Shown: positions 36,901 through 50,742 of the stretch, one piece after another
How positions within the stretch are numbered: the first letter of the stretch is position 1
Layout of the letters: each line of letters starts with the position of its first letter
NCBI GenBank assembly: GCA_028829895.1
Contig: CM054182.1
Location: 6,553,001-6,617,000 of the forward strand
Origin: Sinotaia quadrata
Taxonomy: Eukaryota; Mollusca; Gastropoda; Architaenioglossa; Viviparidae
Direction: 5' to 3'
Length of the DNA stretch: 64,000 nt
Notes under the pieces: generated by a model
What the model was told of the DNA's origin: nothing
Seen by the model: the letters and a program-made list of their open reading frames with translations, nothing else
The model's database searches: none
Position numbers and translations under genes: made by a program

Positions 36901-37600
36901 GAGCAGTAGAATGGGAGTGTAAGTGTTCAGTACATAAATCTCTGTAAATCCTGTGAAATCTTTATATAAATATTTTGTATCTTCTCTATGGTAGAGAGGA
37001 AGGAATAATCATAACCAGGAGTTCATTTATATAATTCTAACATGATTGTGTATGTGATATTTTCCTATCACAAGGAGAAAAATAATGATGATGATTTTTG
37101 CATATGATTTGATTGTAATTCCTCAACGGTAGGGACTTAACAGCTCATGTCCCTAACTTATAATTTGGAAAATTATGGTAATTTTTAGTGATAAATTGTC
37201 CTTTTATCTCTTTGAGTGTGGAGGCATAATGGGTAATGTTTTACCTATAATGAGAGAAATTAAAATGATATTTGATATTTTAAGCTCAGTGATTATTGAG
37301 GTATTTAAAATTATATTACCTTGGTTCCTAAACGAGTTGAATTAACTACGTGTATGTCTTAAAATTGACTTTTGGTCTGATAAATATTTATTCGCATGTC
37401 TTAAAAACCAACATAGAATTTTGGTCTTTTGAATAGTTATTCATTTCATATTATATTGGAAGCTCATTGTTAATATTTATAATTTACTCCTAATAGAGTA
37501 GATGTTAACAGGATGGCTAACATTTCTAGAGGAGATATGTGGTGTATTAAATTTGTCTCTCGCTATTTTAAAATTTAATTGATATATAAATTGTTAAATT
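36900..37600. other. AT-rich DNA following the retroelement
   Basis: No further RT or RNase H motifs could be followed. No host exon recognised. Confidence 0.4.
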
Positions 37601-37604
37601 GTCA

Positions 37605-37815
37605 GAGTAAACTGACCTCGGGCACTCCTTATTACGGTACTTTTGAAAGCGTCTGAGTTGAAGCAAACACCCGAGTTGAGAATATGCTAGAAATTGCTGA
37701 TGTAATGCAAATCATCCCAACTGGGTGAGTGGTTTTTATTATCCAATGGTTATGATTTATGAGAATGAGACCAGCTAATGGGCTGAGGTCTGAAAGTTTA
37801 CTTTCTGTAGAGAAA
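37605..37815 (+). repeat. dispersed repeat, inverted partner of 6955-7150
   Basis: See 6955-7150: both carry GAAAGCGTCTGAGTTGAAG and ATGGGCTGAG in the same order. Here it sits between a retroelement and a 51-bp array. Confidence 0.75.
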
Positions 37816-37884
37816 ACTATTGTCTGATCACTTGAATTTGCCCATAGCTTGATGAGAGTAAGCAGCCTTTTCCCAAGTTATTTG

Positions 37885-38240
37885 AATCTACTGCTTCACT
37901 GATTGTATCCTGCTATGACTGGGAGACGTGGGAATCATCTACTGCTTCACTGATTGTATCCTGCTATGACTGGGAGACGTGGGAATCATCTACTGCTTCA
38001 CTGATTGTATCCTGCTATGACTGGGAGACGTGGGAATCATCTACTGCTTCACTGATTGTATCCTGCTATGACTGGGAGACGTGGGAATCATCTACTGCTT
38101 CACTGATTGTATCCTGCTATGACTGGGAGACGTGGGAATCATCTACTGCTTCACTGATTGTATCCTGCTATGACCGGGAGACGTGGGAATCATCTACTGC
38201 TTCACTGATTGTATCCTGCTATGTCCGGGAGACGTGGGAA
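37885..38240. repeat. 51-bp tandem repeat, 7 copies
   Basis: Unit begins TCTACTGCTTCACTGATTGT and contains GGGAGACGTGGGAATCA. Only the last two copies carry substitutions (GACCGGG, GTCCGGG). Confidence 0.96.
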
Positions 38241-38689
38241 TCATTTGCTGCAGTGTGTGCAAGTGTATAGGAATACACAACGCTCCTTTGATATATGATG
38301 GCAAATTATTTTGACTACATTGAGAAAATGTTTAGTACAGAGAAGTACTAAAAATTACTACAATTACTGTTCTGCTTGAACGAACTGGTTTGACGGAAAA
38401 AGCCCAGGTTGACTTCAAGAGAACATGTGGCTAACCTGTTTCAACATGATGAAAGAAACACGTGGAAATTGAATTGGACTAGAACGTGTGACATTGTTAC
38501 ATAAAGGCGTGAAAGACTATTGAGACCACACCTAATCCAGGTTGTGCAAAAACTATTATTCGCTTGATTTCTAATAATTCCATTTCTGTTCTCTGATAAG
38601 AATATCCTGTGATTTGTATTGACAGTTGCTGAATTGTATTTTAGTATAATACTGTGAAACATAGGAAATATTTGAATGTGGTTTCATGG

Positions 38690-39060
38690 AAATATCGATG
38701 TCAAATAATCTATTTCATGATATTTGTCACATGTATATTTTATTGTTGATTTAATAAAATGTATTGTTATTAATTTATTGATAAAATTATGTTGTAAAGA
38801 AAATTGGTGGATGGTTTGCTAAAGACAAATATAAAGACAAAATTTTCCACGTACGGAAAGTTTGTGTGACAGTAAATGTTTGTCTTTACTTTTGTGGAAG
38901 AGAGAAAAACGCATAGCTGCCAACTGAGAGAGACGAGTGCTGTCTGCTGGAGAATTATTAATAACTTAAATTAAGATTCTTATCACTTGTAATTAGTTAT
39001 GGACGATTAATTAATTAATAATAATCATAACTATCAACTAGTTGGCGTTAGCATAACACA
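38690..39060 (+). repeat. dispersed repeat B, copy 1
   Basis: Matches 56780-57195 through GTAAATGTTTGTCTTTA, GTGGAAGAGAGAAAA, GGAGAATTA and CATCACTTGTAATTAGTTAT (TATCACTTG here), ending TTGGCGTTAGCATAACACA. A third copy lies inverted at 40090-40270. The shared edge TGTGAC.CC.ACGCCA read on the other strand is LTR-like (starts TG). Confidence 0.75.
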
Positions 39061-39437
39061 ATCGAACTTTTTAGCTTTAAACAAATTATTACATATACAC
39101 TTTAGAAATATACTTTAATCGTGCTTGCGAATAATGTGGATAGTGATTTTTATCCTTCTGAAGTCTGTGTATTGTTTGGAACATTTGTTTATTGAAGAGT
39201 TTAATTTTTTATATTCATTATTTCTAAAAGTAGATTGAGCCTTGATTAGAGTAGGTAATATACTGTTTTTGTTATATAGACTTTCACATCGAAGAAACTG
39301 CATACATTGTGCTACACAAACTTCTTAATATAACCTTTGTCAAAATATCTGAACAGGAAGCAAAATCACGACGGTCAACCCTTTCTATTGCATGACAACT
39401 ACAGGAGCATAAAAAAATAAAAAGTAGATTTAAATTA

Positions 39438-39945
39438 AAATAAATAAATTAGACAAATAGAAGTGTAATTACTCAATTTCTGTACATTCTTGTTTGAAAT
39501 AACTAGAACAGTAATATGTCATGCGTATGTCATACACGGAATAACCTGAGTGAATCTTACCTTGAAGAAAGATTTTTGACAATTCGCAAAGTTGACTGTA
39601 GAGTGCGTGCGACCGTTACAAAGCCCCTCGTTTCTCGAAATGAGCCTAGAAAGGGTTTTTTCTCTGAATGATGTGTCATGGCCAAGTACATGTATTTCTA
39701 CTTTCTGTTTCAGAGGCTCGTCAGGATGAGCATGTGTGGTGGGGAGTGGTGGGAGAGACACACAATTTGAAAGGGTGAGGGCCAAGATAACTATTCGGTT
39801 TGTTTGAGAGGGTGAGGGCCAAGATAAACTTATCGGTTTGTTTGAGAGGGTGAGGGCCAAGATAAACTATTAGGTTTGTTTGAGAGGATGAGCGACATGA
39901 TAAACCATCAGTAAATGTATTTCTAATGAATCAGGACTGAAATAG
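39438..39945 (+). repeat. low-copy duplication A, second copy
   Basis: Direct partner of 27370-27900. Its internal minisatellite is unrelated in sequence to that of the partner although it occupies the same place. Confidence 0.8.
39765..39895. repeat. ~39-bp minisatellite, ~4 copies
   Basis: Units of TTTGAGAGGGTGAGGGCCAA and GATAAACTATCGG. Confidence 0.93.
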
Positions 39946-40089
39946 ATAGTGTTTCTATTTGGTGTTATATGTTGACAGTTTTCGTAAGCTTTACACTGTT
40001 TCATATTTAGGTGCAGGTCCAGGTGAAAGAGAAAGAAACATCTAATACAGCAATCAAATTGACCTTAGGTAGATGGGATTTTTTTGTCG

Positions 40090-40270
40090 ATGATAAAAAG
40101 ATATTCTTGGTGTGACACCAACGCCACTTAGTTAATGGATATTATTATTATTAATTAAAACTAATTACAAGTGATGAAAATATTTATTTTATTTTATTAA
40201 TGATCCTCCAGCAGACACAGCAATTTGTCAATACAAATCACATTGAAATTTGTTACATGTATGTACATGT
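40090..40270 (-). repeat. dispersed repeat B, inverted partial copy
   Basis: The reverse complement matches the right part of the copies at 38690 and 56780 (TCATCACTTGTAATTAG, TAAGTGGCGTTGGTGTCACA). It ends about 60 bp before the orphan HYD1 exon. Confidence 0.75.
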
Positions 40271-40330
40271 CCATATTCCCTGTGGTCTTACAGTCTAACT
40301 TAGGCTAACACCGACAACCTCTGTTTCGCG

Positions 40331-40445
40331 ATGGCATACATAGACTTCTACCACTACTCCAGCGAAGATGCCATCGATGCTATCATCAAAGATGGAATTA
40401 TCAATGAGAGTCCTGATGGTGGATCGGATGCCTACTTTGGCGGTG
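40331..40445 (+). pseudogene. orphan N-terminal half exon of a HYD1-type gene
   Basis: ATG 40331 opens a 115-base exon (MAYIDFYHYSSEDA ... ending GG) with an intact donor GGTG/GTAAGG in phase 1, exactly like exon 1 of the minus-strand gene (also 115 bases), to which it is closest. The intron sequence remains similar to that gene's intron up to about 40785 and then stops matching. No second half (VYGT exon) was found before the CARD gene. TTTCTAG before the ATG in the minus-strand copy reads TTTCGCG here, so an acceptor there, if used, is lost. Splicing across to the GVYGT exon at 52118 would be in frame but would cross the CARD exons. Confidence 0.6.
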
Positions 40446-40779
40446 GTAAGGGAGTTAATTTTCGTCACTTTGCGTAAATCTTAAATGCAAATATTTTTAT
40501 TACATTATTTTGTAAATGACCAGCGAAGACAATACTATTAGAAATTGATATTTTATGATGTATCAATTTGTTTCTTATTATTTGAATTAATAGTACTAAC
40601 TTAATGCAAATTAATATCATGAACATAATTAAGTTGAAGACGAATTTAGACAATTTATGTAATGCACGTTGAGCATTAAAATACAATTAGCAGTTTTTGT
40701 CCATGTTACGTTTATTTTGCAGTCTTTGTTCTTGAACGATTTATATTCGTAAAACTATTAAATAATGTTCGGATATTAT

Positions 40780-40905
40780 AAAATTCAGGAGAATGAAGGA
40801 GTTATCTTCTTACTGCTGTATGAACATGACGATCTTATTATACAGTGAGAAATTCAGGAATGAAGGAGTTATCTTTTTACTGCTGTATGAACATGGCGGT
40901 CTGGT
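40780..40905. repeat. ~62-bp tandem duplication
   Basis: ATGAAGGAGTTATCTT(C/T)TTAC followed by TGCTGTATGAACATG occurs twice, at the point where similarity to the minus-strand HYD1 gene ends. Confidence 0.9.
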
Positions 40906-40995
40906 ACAATTATGCATTTTATATCTCTCGTTCAAAATGTTGTCATGTAATGACCTAAAAATGCATTCCATTCTGCAATGATACTTATATATGAC

Positions 40996-40997
40996 AA

Positions 40998-41035
<38 letters not shown>
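40996..41035. repeat. (TTTC)n microsatellite
   Basis: About nine TTTC units. Confidence 0.95.
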
Positions 41036-41037
<2 letters not shown>

Positions 41038-41244
41038 ATCATCAGAATATTTCAGCTGTCTAACTATATAATAATATTCCTTGATTCAGAACATTCACTC
41101 CCATGACTTATCGTAAGCCTGTTTCTGTTAGTGCAGAACTATACATTACTTTGTTACAAGGGAAATAGCCTTGCTTTGACTGAATGAAAATACATTTAAG
41201 TTTTACGTTTATTTCAAAGTTACTTGACAAGAATGACTTCCAGT

Positions 41245-41370
41245 GACGAAAGTATGAGATGACGAGAAAGACATGGACAATGGACAGAAGACAGAAGCCT
41301 AAAGAGTTGTAGACGAGAAAGACGTGGACAGTGGACAGAAGACAGAAGCCAAAAGAGTTGTAGACGGGAA
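41245..41370. repeat. ~51-bp tandem duplication
   Basis: GACGAGAAAGACATGGACAA with GGACAGAAGACAGAAGCC occurs twice with a few changes. Confidence 0.9.
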
Positions 41371-41374
41371 AGCA

Positions 41375-43670
41375 GGTTTCGCCATTTGCGTTTAAATCTT
41401 CACAAAATAAAAAGCGGGAACTTTTAAATGGAAGAGACCCTTTTGTAATAGGGCTCATTCAGACCTGCGAATATGACACTGATTTTTTATACGCGTAAAA
41501 TCATTGTCAATTTTAAATGTGACCAATATGCTGTACATGCATGTATAAATAGATAATCAAAGTACCGTGCATATACATCAATAAGTATTAATATTACCTC
41601 TCATAAACTCTAAGTAATTAATGTATACACTTCACACTCTCCATGTTTTCAATCAACACCGAAAATAGACAACGGATTTTCCCAATGTGAAGGTGTATTA
41701 GAAGACTGACTCTGCGTACGCGTTAGAATAATTCGTGGAACTACTTATGATTTTAAGGTAAAAGTTCTTTTATTCCTGAAATGTAATAATGTAAAGTAGT
41801 TTGCGTTTCTTTTTTGGAGTGTTCTCACCAAAACGCAAATAAGTAAGCATATAGTGGTTGAATAGTGATTTGCTTGAGTCGTCATTTTCTGACCAATATG
41901 GCGTACCTGTATCATATGCAGCTCTGCTACGCTGTAGTGTAATGTAGTAACAACGATTATCATTGATAAGACATAAAACATTATGTTAATGTCTGAAGCG
42001 CTTATGTGACATCATCAAGTTCCAGACTCCTTTCCGGTGTGAGGAGTGACAGTATAGTTATACTAACTCTGCTATAAATAGATTCGACAAATGTACTGGC
42101 ATTAGAAATAATCAGTAAAGCCTACTTGCAACTGTTACATACATACGCAGTCCTCGCGGCCTGAATCCACTTTAAGTGAGAAATAAATACAAAATTTTGT
42201 TCTATCAAAGTTGTAAAATGTAAACAAGTTGAGAAGATAAAGACCATTTACCCACTGATCACTGTTTGTAATGGAATGCTAAATACTTTGTATAACAGAT
42301 AAATTAGCGTCACCATTTCTAAGTATTTGTGTAAAGTTACCTGAACATAAAACCATAAAGTGATTGTGATTCTTTGCTGATAATACGAAACAAGACGAAA
42401 TGATATGAAGTATTAATATCAAAGTAGCTGGTTGACATTATGTACTGCGAGCTGTAATAAATTATTATGAATGCAAGATGTCTACCGAGATGGAAACCAA
42501 TCTTTCCTTCTCATCTAAGCAGCAACTGTCACAACGATTAGTTGAGTATTATTTAAAGTTGTTTGCTACATTTGCAGAAATGTTATTACGCATGGCCTAT
42601 TAACCACAGCACCTTTCATTTCTACACATACATTTCCCATACTATTAGCATATCAGCAAATAATTCCATATAGCATCTTATGATATTTAGGTTAATGTTA
42701 AAAAATTATTTGTGCTAATAAAACTTTAAAAAAATCTCTCTCTCTTTCTCTCTCTCTCTATATATATCTTAATTCTTAATCTCTCTTCATTAATATGTTT
42801 ATATTTATCTAGCAAGTGAGATGGGTGGGATAGAGGTGAGAGATGTGGAAAACACAGGAAGAACGTATCCATTTGTAACTAATCCATTTGGAAATGCAAA
42901 GATATTTGAGAATGTGATTCAAAAGGTTAATCATATAATTTGTCCATTAATACTGGCAAACGGACACTTACCAATTAAATTTAGATTGTATGGCAAGGTA
43001 TTTATTTGAATTTTTTTAAACAGATGTCTGACATTGGTGAGTATTGTTTCTTTCTCAGTGTGTTGTAAATGTGTAACGAAGAATACGACTGCAATACATT
43101 ATAACGCTGTACTGTTAGTATTAGCTAGCGATTTATATGTACTAATAGCTGTTGGTTGTAAGGGAATATTGTAAGAAGTGACCTTGACACTGCAATCTTG
43201 TCAACCATGTGCACAAGTAATTAATAAATGTAATATGTATATAAAAGAAATTTGTTACTACAGACATGTGGTATTAAATAAGCATTATTTGCCCAACACT
43301 AAGTTCACATCACAATATCTTGAAGTTGAACGCATTTACGTTTGAGTTGTTTCTAAATGATTAAGTTTGAACATCTAGTTTACTATTTATACAAACTAAT
43401 ATTGTAAAATTAAACAAACAACCTTCTATGAGCAGCAGTTAACTTTTGTGAGCGGATTGTTTAAAGTATTTAATTAAACTTTGCTGACATGATAGTCTTT
43501 GAAAATAAAATATAACTCATTTCATTTCCCATTTTTTGAATGTTGAAATGTCTTGATCTTGTTATGTATATGGTTCTGTTTTGAATGGTCATTTTGGCAT
43601 AATCTTCTACACTATTAACACGTGTTTTTAAATATTGAAATAATTAAGTTGAATAACAATTACACATTTT
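41375..43670. other. upstream region of the CARD-HYD1 gene, no recognised exon
   Basis: This stretch must hold the promoter or upstream leader exons of the gene starting at 43738. A 62-codon frame at 42821 follows ATTTATCTAG but has no motif. CT-rich microsatellite at 42737-42770. Confidence 0.35.
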
Positions 43671-43737
43671 ATCCTAGGTTTCAAACAGAAGTCTCTTTTG
43701 ACCTAATTGTAAACATTTGTTTCAAGGTAATTTCTCG

Positions 43738-43795
43738 ATGGCGACGTCACTCACATACCAAGATGGAAATTCCGCCCCTTTTCAGCTAAAAATAA
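43738..43795 (+). CDS. exon 1 of the CARD-HYD1 gene
   Basis: Encodes MATSLTYQDGNSAPFQLKI and ends ATAA/GTAATT in phase 1. The exon at 62608-62662 encodes a close relative (PPFQLKI at the end) with the same junction, which supports it as a real first coding exon. A likely acceptor (TTTTATCCTAG) at 43677 begins its leader. Confidence 0.65.
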
Positions 43796-46700
43796 GTAAT
43801 TTCGTTTTAAATTTTGCTATTTCAAAAAAAAAAAAACATTATTGCTTTTTAATACATAACATTTTTTTGTGATTATGAACAAATCAAAATATGTTTGGCT
43901 TAATTATTATTATTTTTATTATTTAAAATAATTGTTTGCAATAAACTTTTGTAAGACGATGTAAATGCTGGGACTTTACACCAAACACACTAATCCTCTT
44001 AAACATAATACAAAGCATTTGCACCATTAACACAGCTAATCATCTTACACATAATAACATCATTTATACTATTAACACAGCTAATGATCTTATACATAAT
44101 ACCAATTATTTGCACTGTTAACAAAACAAATCATCTTACACTTAATACGAATCATTTGCACTATTAACATAGCTAATCATCTGACACAATACAAATCAGT
44201 TGCACGCCATGTGATAAACTCTTTGTTCTCGTCATTGCTAAGTCGAAAAACTTACAATCACAGGTTTGTATAAATTTCATCTACACATTCCATTGTCGTA
44301 GAAACTTGCGTACTTAATATTATATAATCGGAATAGCACTGCAGGATGGTTATGGACTTTTAGGACTTCCAATTTCGCACGAACATATTATTATTACTAT
44401 TTCTGCTTCTTACCCTGTGTATTTAACACCCGAATTACGTCATTAAAGGTTTGATTTGCCAAAGACTAAGTTAGCCGTTTATTTATTTTAATGTTTGCAA
44501 AACAGCGTTTTGTTTATAACATGTTTGTCTTTGCAGTATTTGCGGAACTCGTTGCAAAATAGTGGGAAACGAACGTCTAAAGTCCATTCTTTTTATATAA
44601 AACCTTTCAATACAAATTTTTTTTTAAAGGGTTGTTTTGTTTGCTTGTAACTCGAACAGGTCACCATGAACTCCTTTTCGATGTATTGCTGCAACACGGA
44701 AGCAAATTTATGAACTAAAACAAAATAATTTATAAATAATGCGCATGAAAATCAATACATCACGCAGCACCAGTTTCAAATTTACAATTTGTGTTTAATT
44801 TGGTTCTTAATACTATTTTTCGAATACAAAGGGAAAGCGCAAATAATTTGCTCATGAGTGGGTGTAAATTATTTGTAGATGGAGTGACGACAGACTAACA
44901 AGTTATGATGATGCAAAACACACTGATGGATAAATGAGATAGGTATACGGGTGTAGGGAAACCCAGCCTTCCAGCCTGCCTGACACCAGTTTATTTCCGT
45001 TTTGTGGGTCTAGCCTCTCCTATAATCCAAGTTTATCCTTATGAATGTCTTCTTCTTAGTTATATCCAGAATCTCTTATAATCCAAAGCTAATCTTATGA
45101 ATATTTTCTTCTTAATTATATCCAGACTCTCTTATAATTCAACCTTAACCTTATAAATGTTGTTTTCCTCTTAGTTATATCCAGACTCACTTATAAGCCA
45201 ACCTTAACCTTATAAATGTAGTTTTCCTCTTAGTTATATCCAGACTCACTTATAAGCCAACGTTAACCTTATAAATATTGTTTTCCTGTATATCCAGACT
45301 TTACTTGAACGCATGTTTTCCTTTACACGATGTCAATAACTAAAATTTTATTCTTGAAAATGGCAAAATACTAATATCCACCTATAAAGCCACGTTTCAT
45401 TTGACCTTGAAGTTTCTCTAAAGACGTATCAAAGGAAAGGATGTTAAATTATACTTTTCGTTTTTTAATTGTAGCTAGCAACGAAGACATGCAACAGTTT
45501 ATGAAAGCCATCCATGCAGACTTTCTGAGGAAGGTAGACGCTTTTGAGACAGGCCTGATCGACTCGCTCATTAGCTGTGGAGTCCTCACTGACTCGGACA
45601 CCGAGTCTCTGGATGGAAGGGACGTGCGGACTCCTCGAGATAGGGTTTGTTCACTTCGTTCAAGTATACTTTTGCCAGTTTTAAGAGTTTATATGTTATG
45701 TGAACAGTCTGGCAGGATCCAAAACTGATTTTTAAATAGGCTGTTAGATTAAAGTAATGTTTGAGTAAAATTGTCAACTTGCTTTCGCAAATTGTGAAAA
45801 ACTTAACATATACGCACTCTCTCTCTCTCTCTCTCTCTCTCACATACACACACACACACACACAAACGCACGCAAAAGCGTACACACTGGAGAAATCAGT
45901 AGACCTAAATATTTCTCGTTGAAAACTGAGAATGTATCCAATCACTTCCAGCCATGCAGTTAACCCTGCAAATAATTAAAAAAGTAATAAGTAATAAAAT
46001 AATTGACAATAAAACAATTTAACAGAATAATCATTAAATGGATTAAATTTCCTTTTCGATCAAGTGATCAGTGTGATAGGAGTTTCAAAGTTTCCTGTTT
46101 ATTTTGTAGGAAACAATTTACGAAATAATTATTTGTGATTTGTCTATTGGAATGTTTGGTTTGTTATGAATCAGAATACATTTTAATATTTTAACTAACA
46201 TTTCTTTAGAAGTTTTTATATTATCTCCCTTTAAGATGAGTTATCTGTCAAGTGAAAGTAAACTGAAAAATTGTCTACGAATGAAATGCAATAAGGCAAC
46301 AAGAATTATTATTTCCCGTTTATAAATTTTGCTAAGTGGTGCCGATGGGTTCAAGGACAATAAGTTTGTTTTAAATATTTGCAAGTGACATAAATATCAA
46401 AAAGAAATTTGCTGCTTTCCAGTCCGTAAAAGAACACTTTTGAAAGGTGAGAGCTTGAAGGGAATTTTATCTGACAGAAAACTGAGTCAATATAAATTCT
46501 AGCAACCTGCAAAGTATGCGTGGAATATTCAGGAGACAAACCCGTGCATATCGAAAGTGATACTTTAGTACGGAAGAATTTATTATCATTAAGTATTAAC
46601 CCAAAATATCAGTGCATATCAGAATTTACTTATTCCCCTTAGAGACCCGTGCATGTCAACATTACTTATTCCCCCTAGAAATCCGTGCATGTCAACATTA

Positions 46701-49700
46701 CTTATTCCCCCTAGAAATCCGTGCATGTCAACATTACTTATTCCCCCCTAGAAATCCGTGCATGTCAACATTACTTATTCCCCCTAGAAATCCGTGCATG
46801 TCAACATTACTTATTCCCCTTGGAAACTTTTGCATGTCTAATTGTTCATTGGCCTAAAACCTAACGTATGCCGAATTTCGCGAGTCTTTAAAAATCCAGT
46901 GCATTTCAACCACTAATTTACTGAGTAACATATAAATGTCGACAGAGTTCATTCCAGTATAATACAGCGCACATCAAACTTTGGCTATTTCCATTAAAAA
47001 AACCAAGGTCGATCGGTATTGATTATATAATTACTTCCCTAGAAAACAAATGCATGACAACTTTGTTTAAAAAATACTCGTTAATTTTTCACAGATGGAA
47101 ACTGAGATTACCAATTTCTTTTCTCAGGCCAGGAAACTTTACCTCATTCTGGAAAAGCTACCTGTCGGTGTGTTTGTGTCCAGAGTTGGTCCTGTCCTGT
47201 GTTCAAAGTTTCCCCACATCATACCCGTGAATTTCCAGACAGAAGTGGGCGAATTGGCTGGGGCGATGGAGACCGATGAGAAAGAGCGTGGTAATTGTTG
47301 TCTGCGGTGCTCTATAACACGTTGCCTCAGAGTCAGCACTATGGCGGATTTGCTGTATGGAGCTGGCCGCTTGGAACCTCTCGCCTACAAGTAGGAATCG
47401 TATTCTTAACTGTCGCTATTGGATATTAGAAGTCCACGTATTCTGTTTCAAGAAATTATAAGCATTAATTATTAGAGTGAGGTATATATAGGTAATTTCT
47501 GAAGTAACATAAAGTGATTACATAATGCTTAATTCAAACAGTACATTTTCTGACCAAACAGCAGTTTATCGAACGAATGAGATAGGTATTTGTACTGGCT
47601 ATGGTGTTTATGAAATCAGCTTTACTGTGGCTAATTCTTCACAATCATTTATTCTTTGTACTGGCTATGGTGTTTATGAAATCAGCTTTACTGTGGCTAA
47701 TTCTTCACAATCATTTATTATTTGTACTGGCTATGGTGTTTATGAAATCAGCTTTACTGTGGCTAATTCTTCACAATTATGCATTAGTTGCCTGTAGCAA
47801 AGGCATTATTTCTTTTATCTACCTCTTTCCTATGATTTACAAAGACAACATGAAATAACAAGTAAGAATGTCAAATGTAGACAATGTGTAAGAGTGCGTG
47901 AAGTTTGCGTGTTGTAGTATATATAAGCTATTTTACAGTCAGTTCGTTATTTTCAAATGTTATTGTACCTGTACTTTTTATCTCGTCTTTTCTTACATCA
48001 TTTGTTTTATAAGGATAGACAGATAGGTAGACTGGCAGACGGACAGACGGACGTACATACAGGCAAACCTAGAGAGACCGACTGACAGACAAAAGACGAT
48101 AAAATAAACTGCGCATAGTTTGTTTTTAAATGTACTTTTGTGTTTCTATTTTAATTTAACTGCATGTTGTGACTAAAGATTATATAAACTGTATACCTAT
48201 TCCCATTATATATAACAGGGAGATAACTGCAAATTGCTACGAGGACCACTGGAAGAAGTTATTTCAGGCTTTCGAGAACCCAAAAATGGAAGTGACAGAA
48301 AAGTTGACCAACGGTGTCAGAGAAGTTCTTCAGAGACATTCTATTGCGATTCCTGAAAATCTCCCTGTGTCTTTGAAACACGGTTTACCCTGCGAGTGTT
48401 CAAACATTCTCCTCTCGCAGAAGAATTCTTTATCGACTATAAAGGTCCATAGTTTATATCATATTGGTCTATGTCAGCCGATAAGTGCAAAAGAATTCTT
48501 TATCAATTATAAAGGTCCAATGTTTATATCATATTGGTGTATGCTAGCCGATAAGTGGCCGATAAATGCTGCTAAAAATGTACAACGACAGGCTTAGTAT
48601 GATAAACCACTCGTATAATAATTGATAAATAAATGAGAAATTATAAATTACTAATTAGTTAGCCGAAAGGAAAGGTAGTTTAAATGAAAGAAACTTAAAA
48701 TTAGAAATTCACATAATCAACACGAAAAATACTTTAATATAAAATGTACAAACTTTTGCCTTCACACGTCATTAATATTTGAAATGCAAAAATAAATCTT
48801 CTTAAAGTGTTTAATTTGTTTACAAAGTACTGTGTACATGCTCGTAACGCTTTAACAATTAAAATTGAGAAACAATCTTTTTTCTGAAGTATCGTTCTAC
48901 TAAATATAATTAATATGATTTAGTATGATTTAACCTTTTCGAATGGACATGAAATTGAGATAATGCATTTCTTTGAACCGTAATCAAAACTATTTTCAGC
49001 CATCTAATTACTTAATTGTACCCAAACACTTTAAAAACTTTCTCAGAATGGATTATGGGGATGCAGACTGGTAGTCTACAAATTTATAAGAGTTAGTGGA
49101 AATTAATTTTTAAAATAATATTATTTATAAATACTTAGTTTTAAAATGACAAATGATGGATTTACATTACAGTGTACAGAGTTTTATACAAATGATTGAT
49201 TTATATTATATTATCAGAGTTTTATATTTGTGATATATTTTCTTGCACTGATTTCGTCACGCTAACGACTTTTGCAAGGCATTCTTTACTATTTCATAAA
49301 CAATTAATTTATTTGTAATAGTTTTGTGACAGAATCTTATGCCCCACGCACATACACAATCAAAACTTAGTTATGACTTTCATGCATAAAATATTATTTT
49401 AAGCTGTTACATTTTTTTAATGAAATGATTAACCTTAGTATAATTAGTATTTATATAATCAATATTAATTTTGTCTGCAAGGTAATGGCATGGCAACAGA
49501 TGGACGAAAGTGCGCCGAGTGTTTCCGTGACACTCGGCAATATGTTATCTGACCAAACGCCTTTGGGATTGCTCTCGGATGGTGAAGAAGCAGACGATGA
49601 AGACTCTTCAACACACTACCCTGGATCTGAGAAAACATTTTCGTCCAGGGATGAAGATTTTGAAAACGAGTCTTTGCCTAGCTCATCAGATGTACTTTCA

Positions 49701-50669
49701 CCGAATTATATCTGGGATCTCCAACAACATATGCTTGAGGTATCTGGCGTCATAAATAACAACAATCTAAGTCAGACTCGCAAGCTCACTACACTTCTCG
49801 TTTACTTGTAGAATGGCAGAACATTCTTCATTTCTCTGTTTTTTTTCTGAAAACAGCTAAAAATGAAAGGCTGCTAAATTGTTTATTTATTTCATGTCTA
49901 TGCAAGAAAATCTGAAACTCACCTCCTACACTGTTTAGGTTTGAAAACTTCATAACTTCCAGCTATGATATATATATATTTCCGGACCACAATTTATATT
50001 ATACGCTTACTGTTGTAGTCTTTAATGGTAATTTCAGTCAGGTTGACGCAAACAAGGAACATAAGTACTAACTTTTTTTAAAATCAAAAGCATTAAGAGG
50101 AAGACGCCATTCTCTGGATAATTGTCTATTCTATTTCAGATACATTTCAGTAGTTTCATAAAATAAGTAATGGAGCTATGCCTTTTGTCTCAGCCTAAAT
50201 ATCATTCACCATTGTACTTTTTTACACTAGTATAGTACAAGTCATAAGAAATATGAAATGCATTTAATAGCATAGTACACGTCATATGAAATACGAAATG
50301 TATTCAAGCAGCTTGTGGAGGTTATCAACGAAAGTTTAGATTTTTCTTAATGGCGTACGTGTATAGTCACAGGTATATGTGTGTGTGCGCGCGCGTGTGT
50401 GCTTGTTTGCATTATTTACAAGTAAACTTTTTCGTGTTGTAGGTATCCGAAAAACGCCCTGAAGAGGTGTATGAGAACTTTTACCACTACACAAACTATG
50501 CTGGTGTGAAAAGCATACAAATAACTGGCTGTATTAAAGAGCGTCATTTCTCTCATGGCCCAGGTAAAACAATTAATTTAATATTTTAATTGAATTTATT
50601 TATGTATCTATTTATGTATGCAATTATTATTTAAGTATAGTATGATTGCATGTATTTATGCTTGTACAG

Positions 50670-50742
<73 letters not shown>

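Noticed and set aside
42821..43009. 62-residue frame after ATTTATCTAG as an upstream exon of the CARD gene
   Set aside because: No motif, no paralogue near the second CARD gene, and no donor that makes the junction to 43738 in frame with confidence.
46612..46857. 81-residue frame (LFPLEIRACQHY repeated)
   Set aside because: Translation of a 36-bp tandem repeat inside the exon 2-3 intron.
47525..47858. Two periodic frames (GYGVYEISFTV repeated)
   Set aside because: A 66-bp tandem repeat in the exon 3-4 intron. The word GVY is not part of a HYD1 half-domain, since the context does not match.
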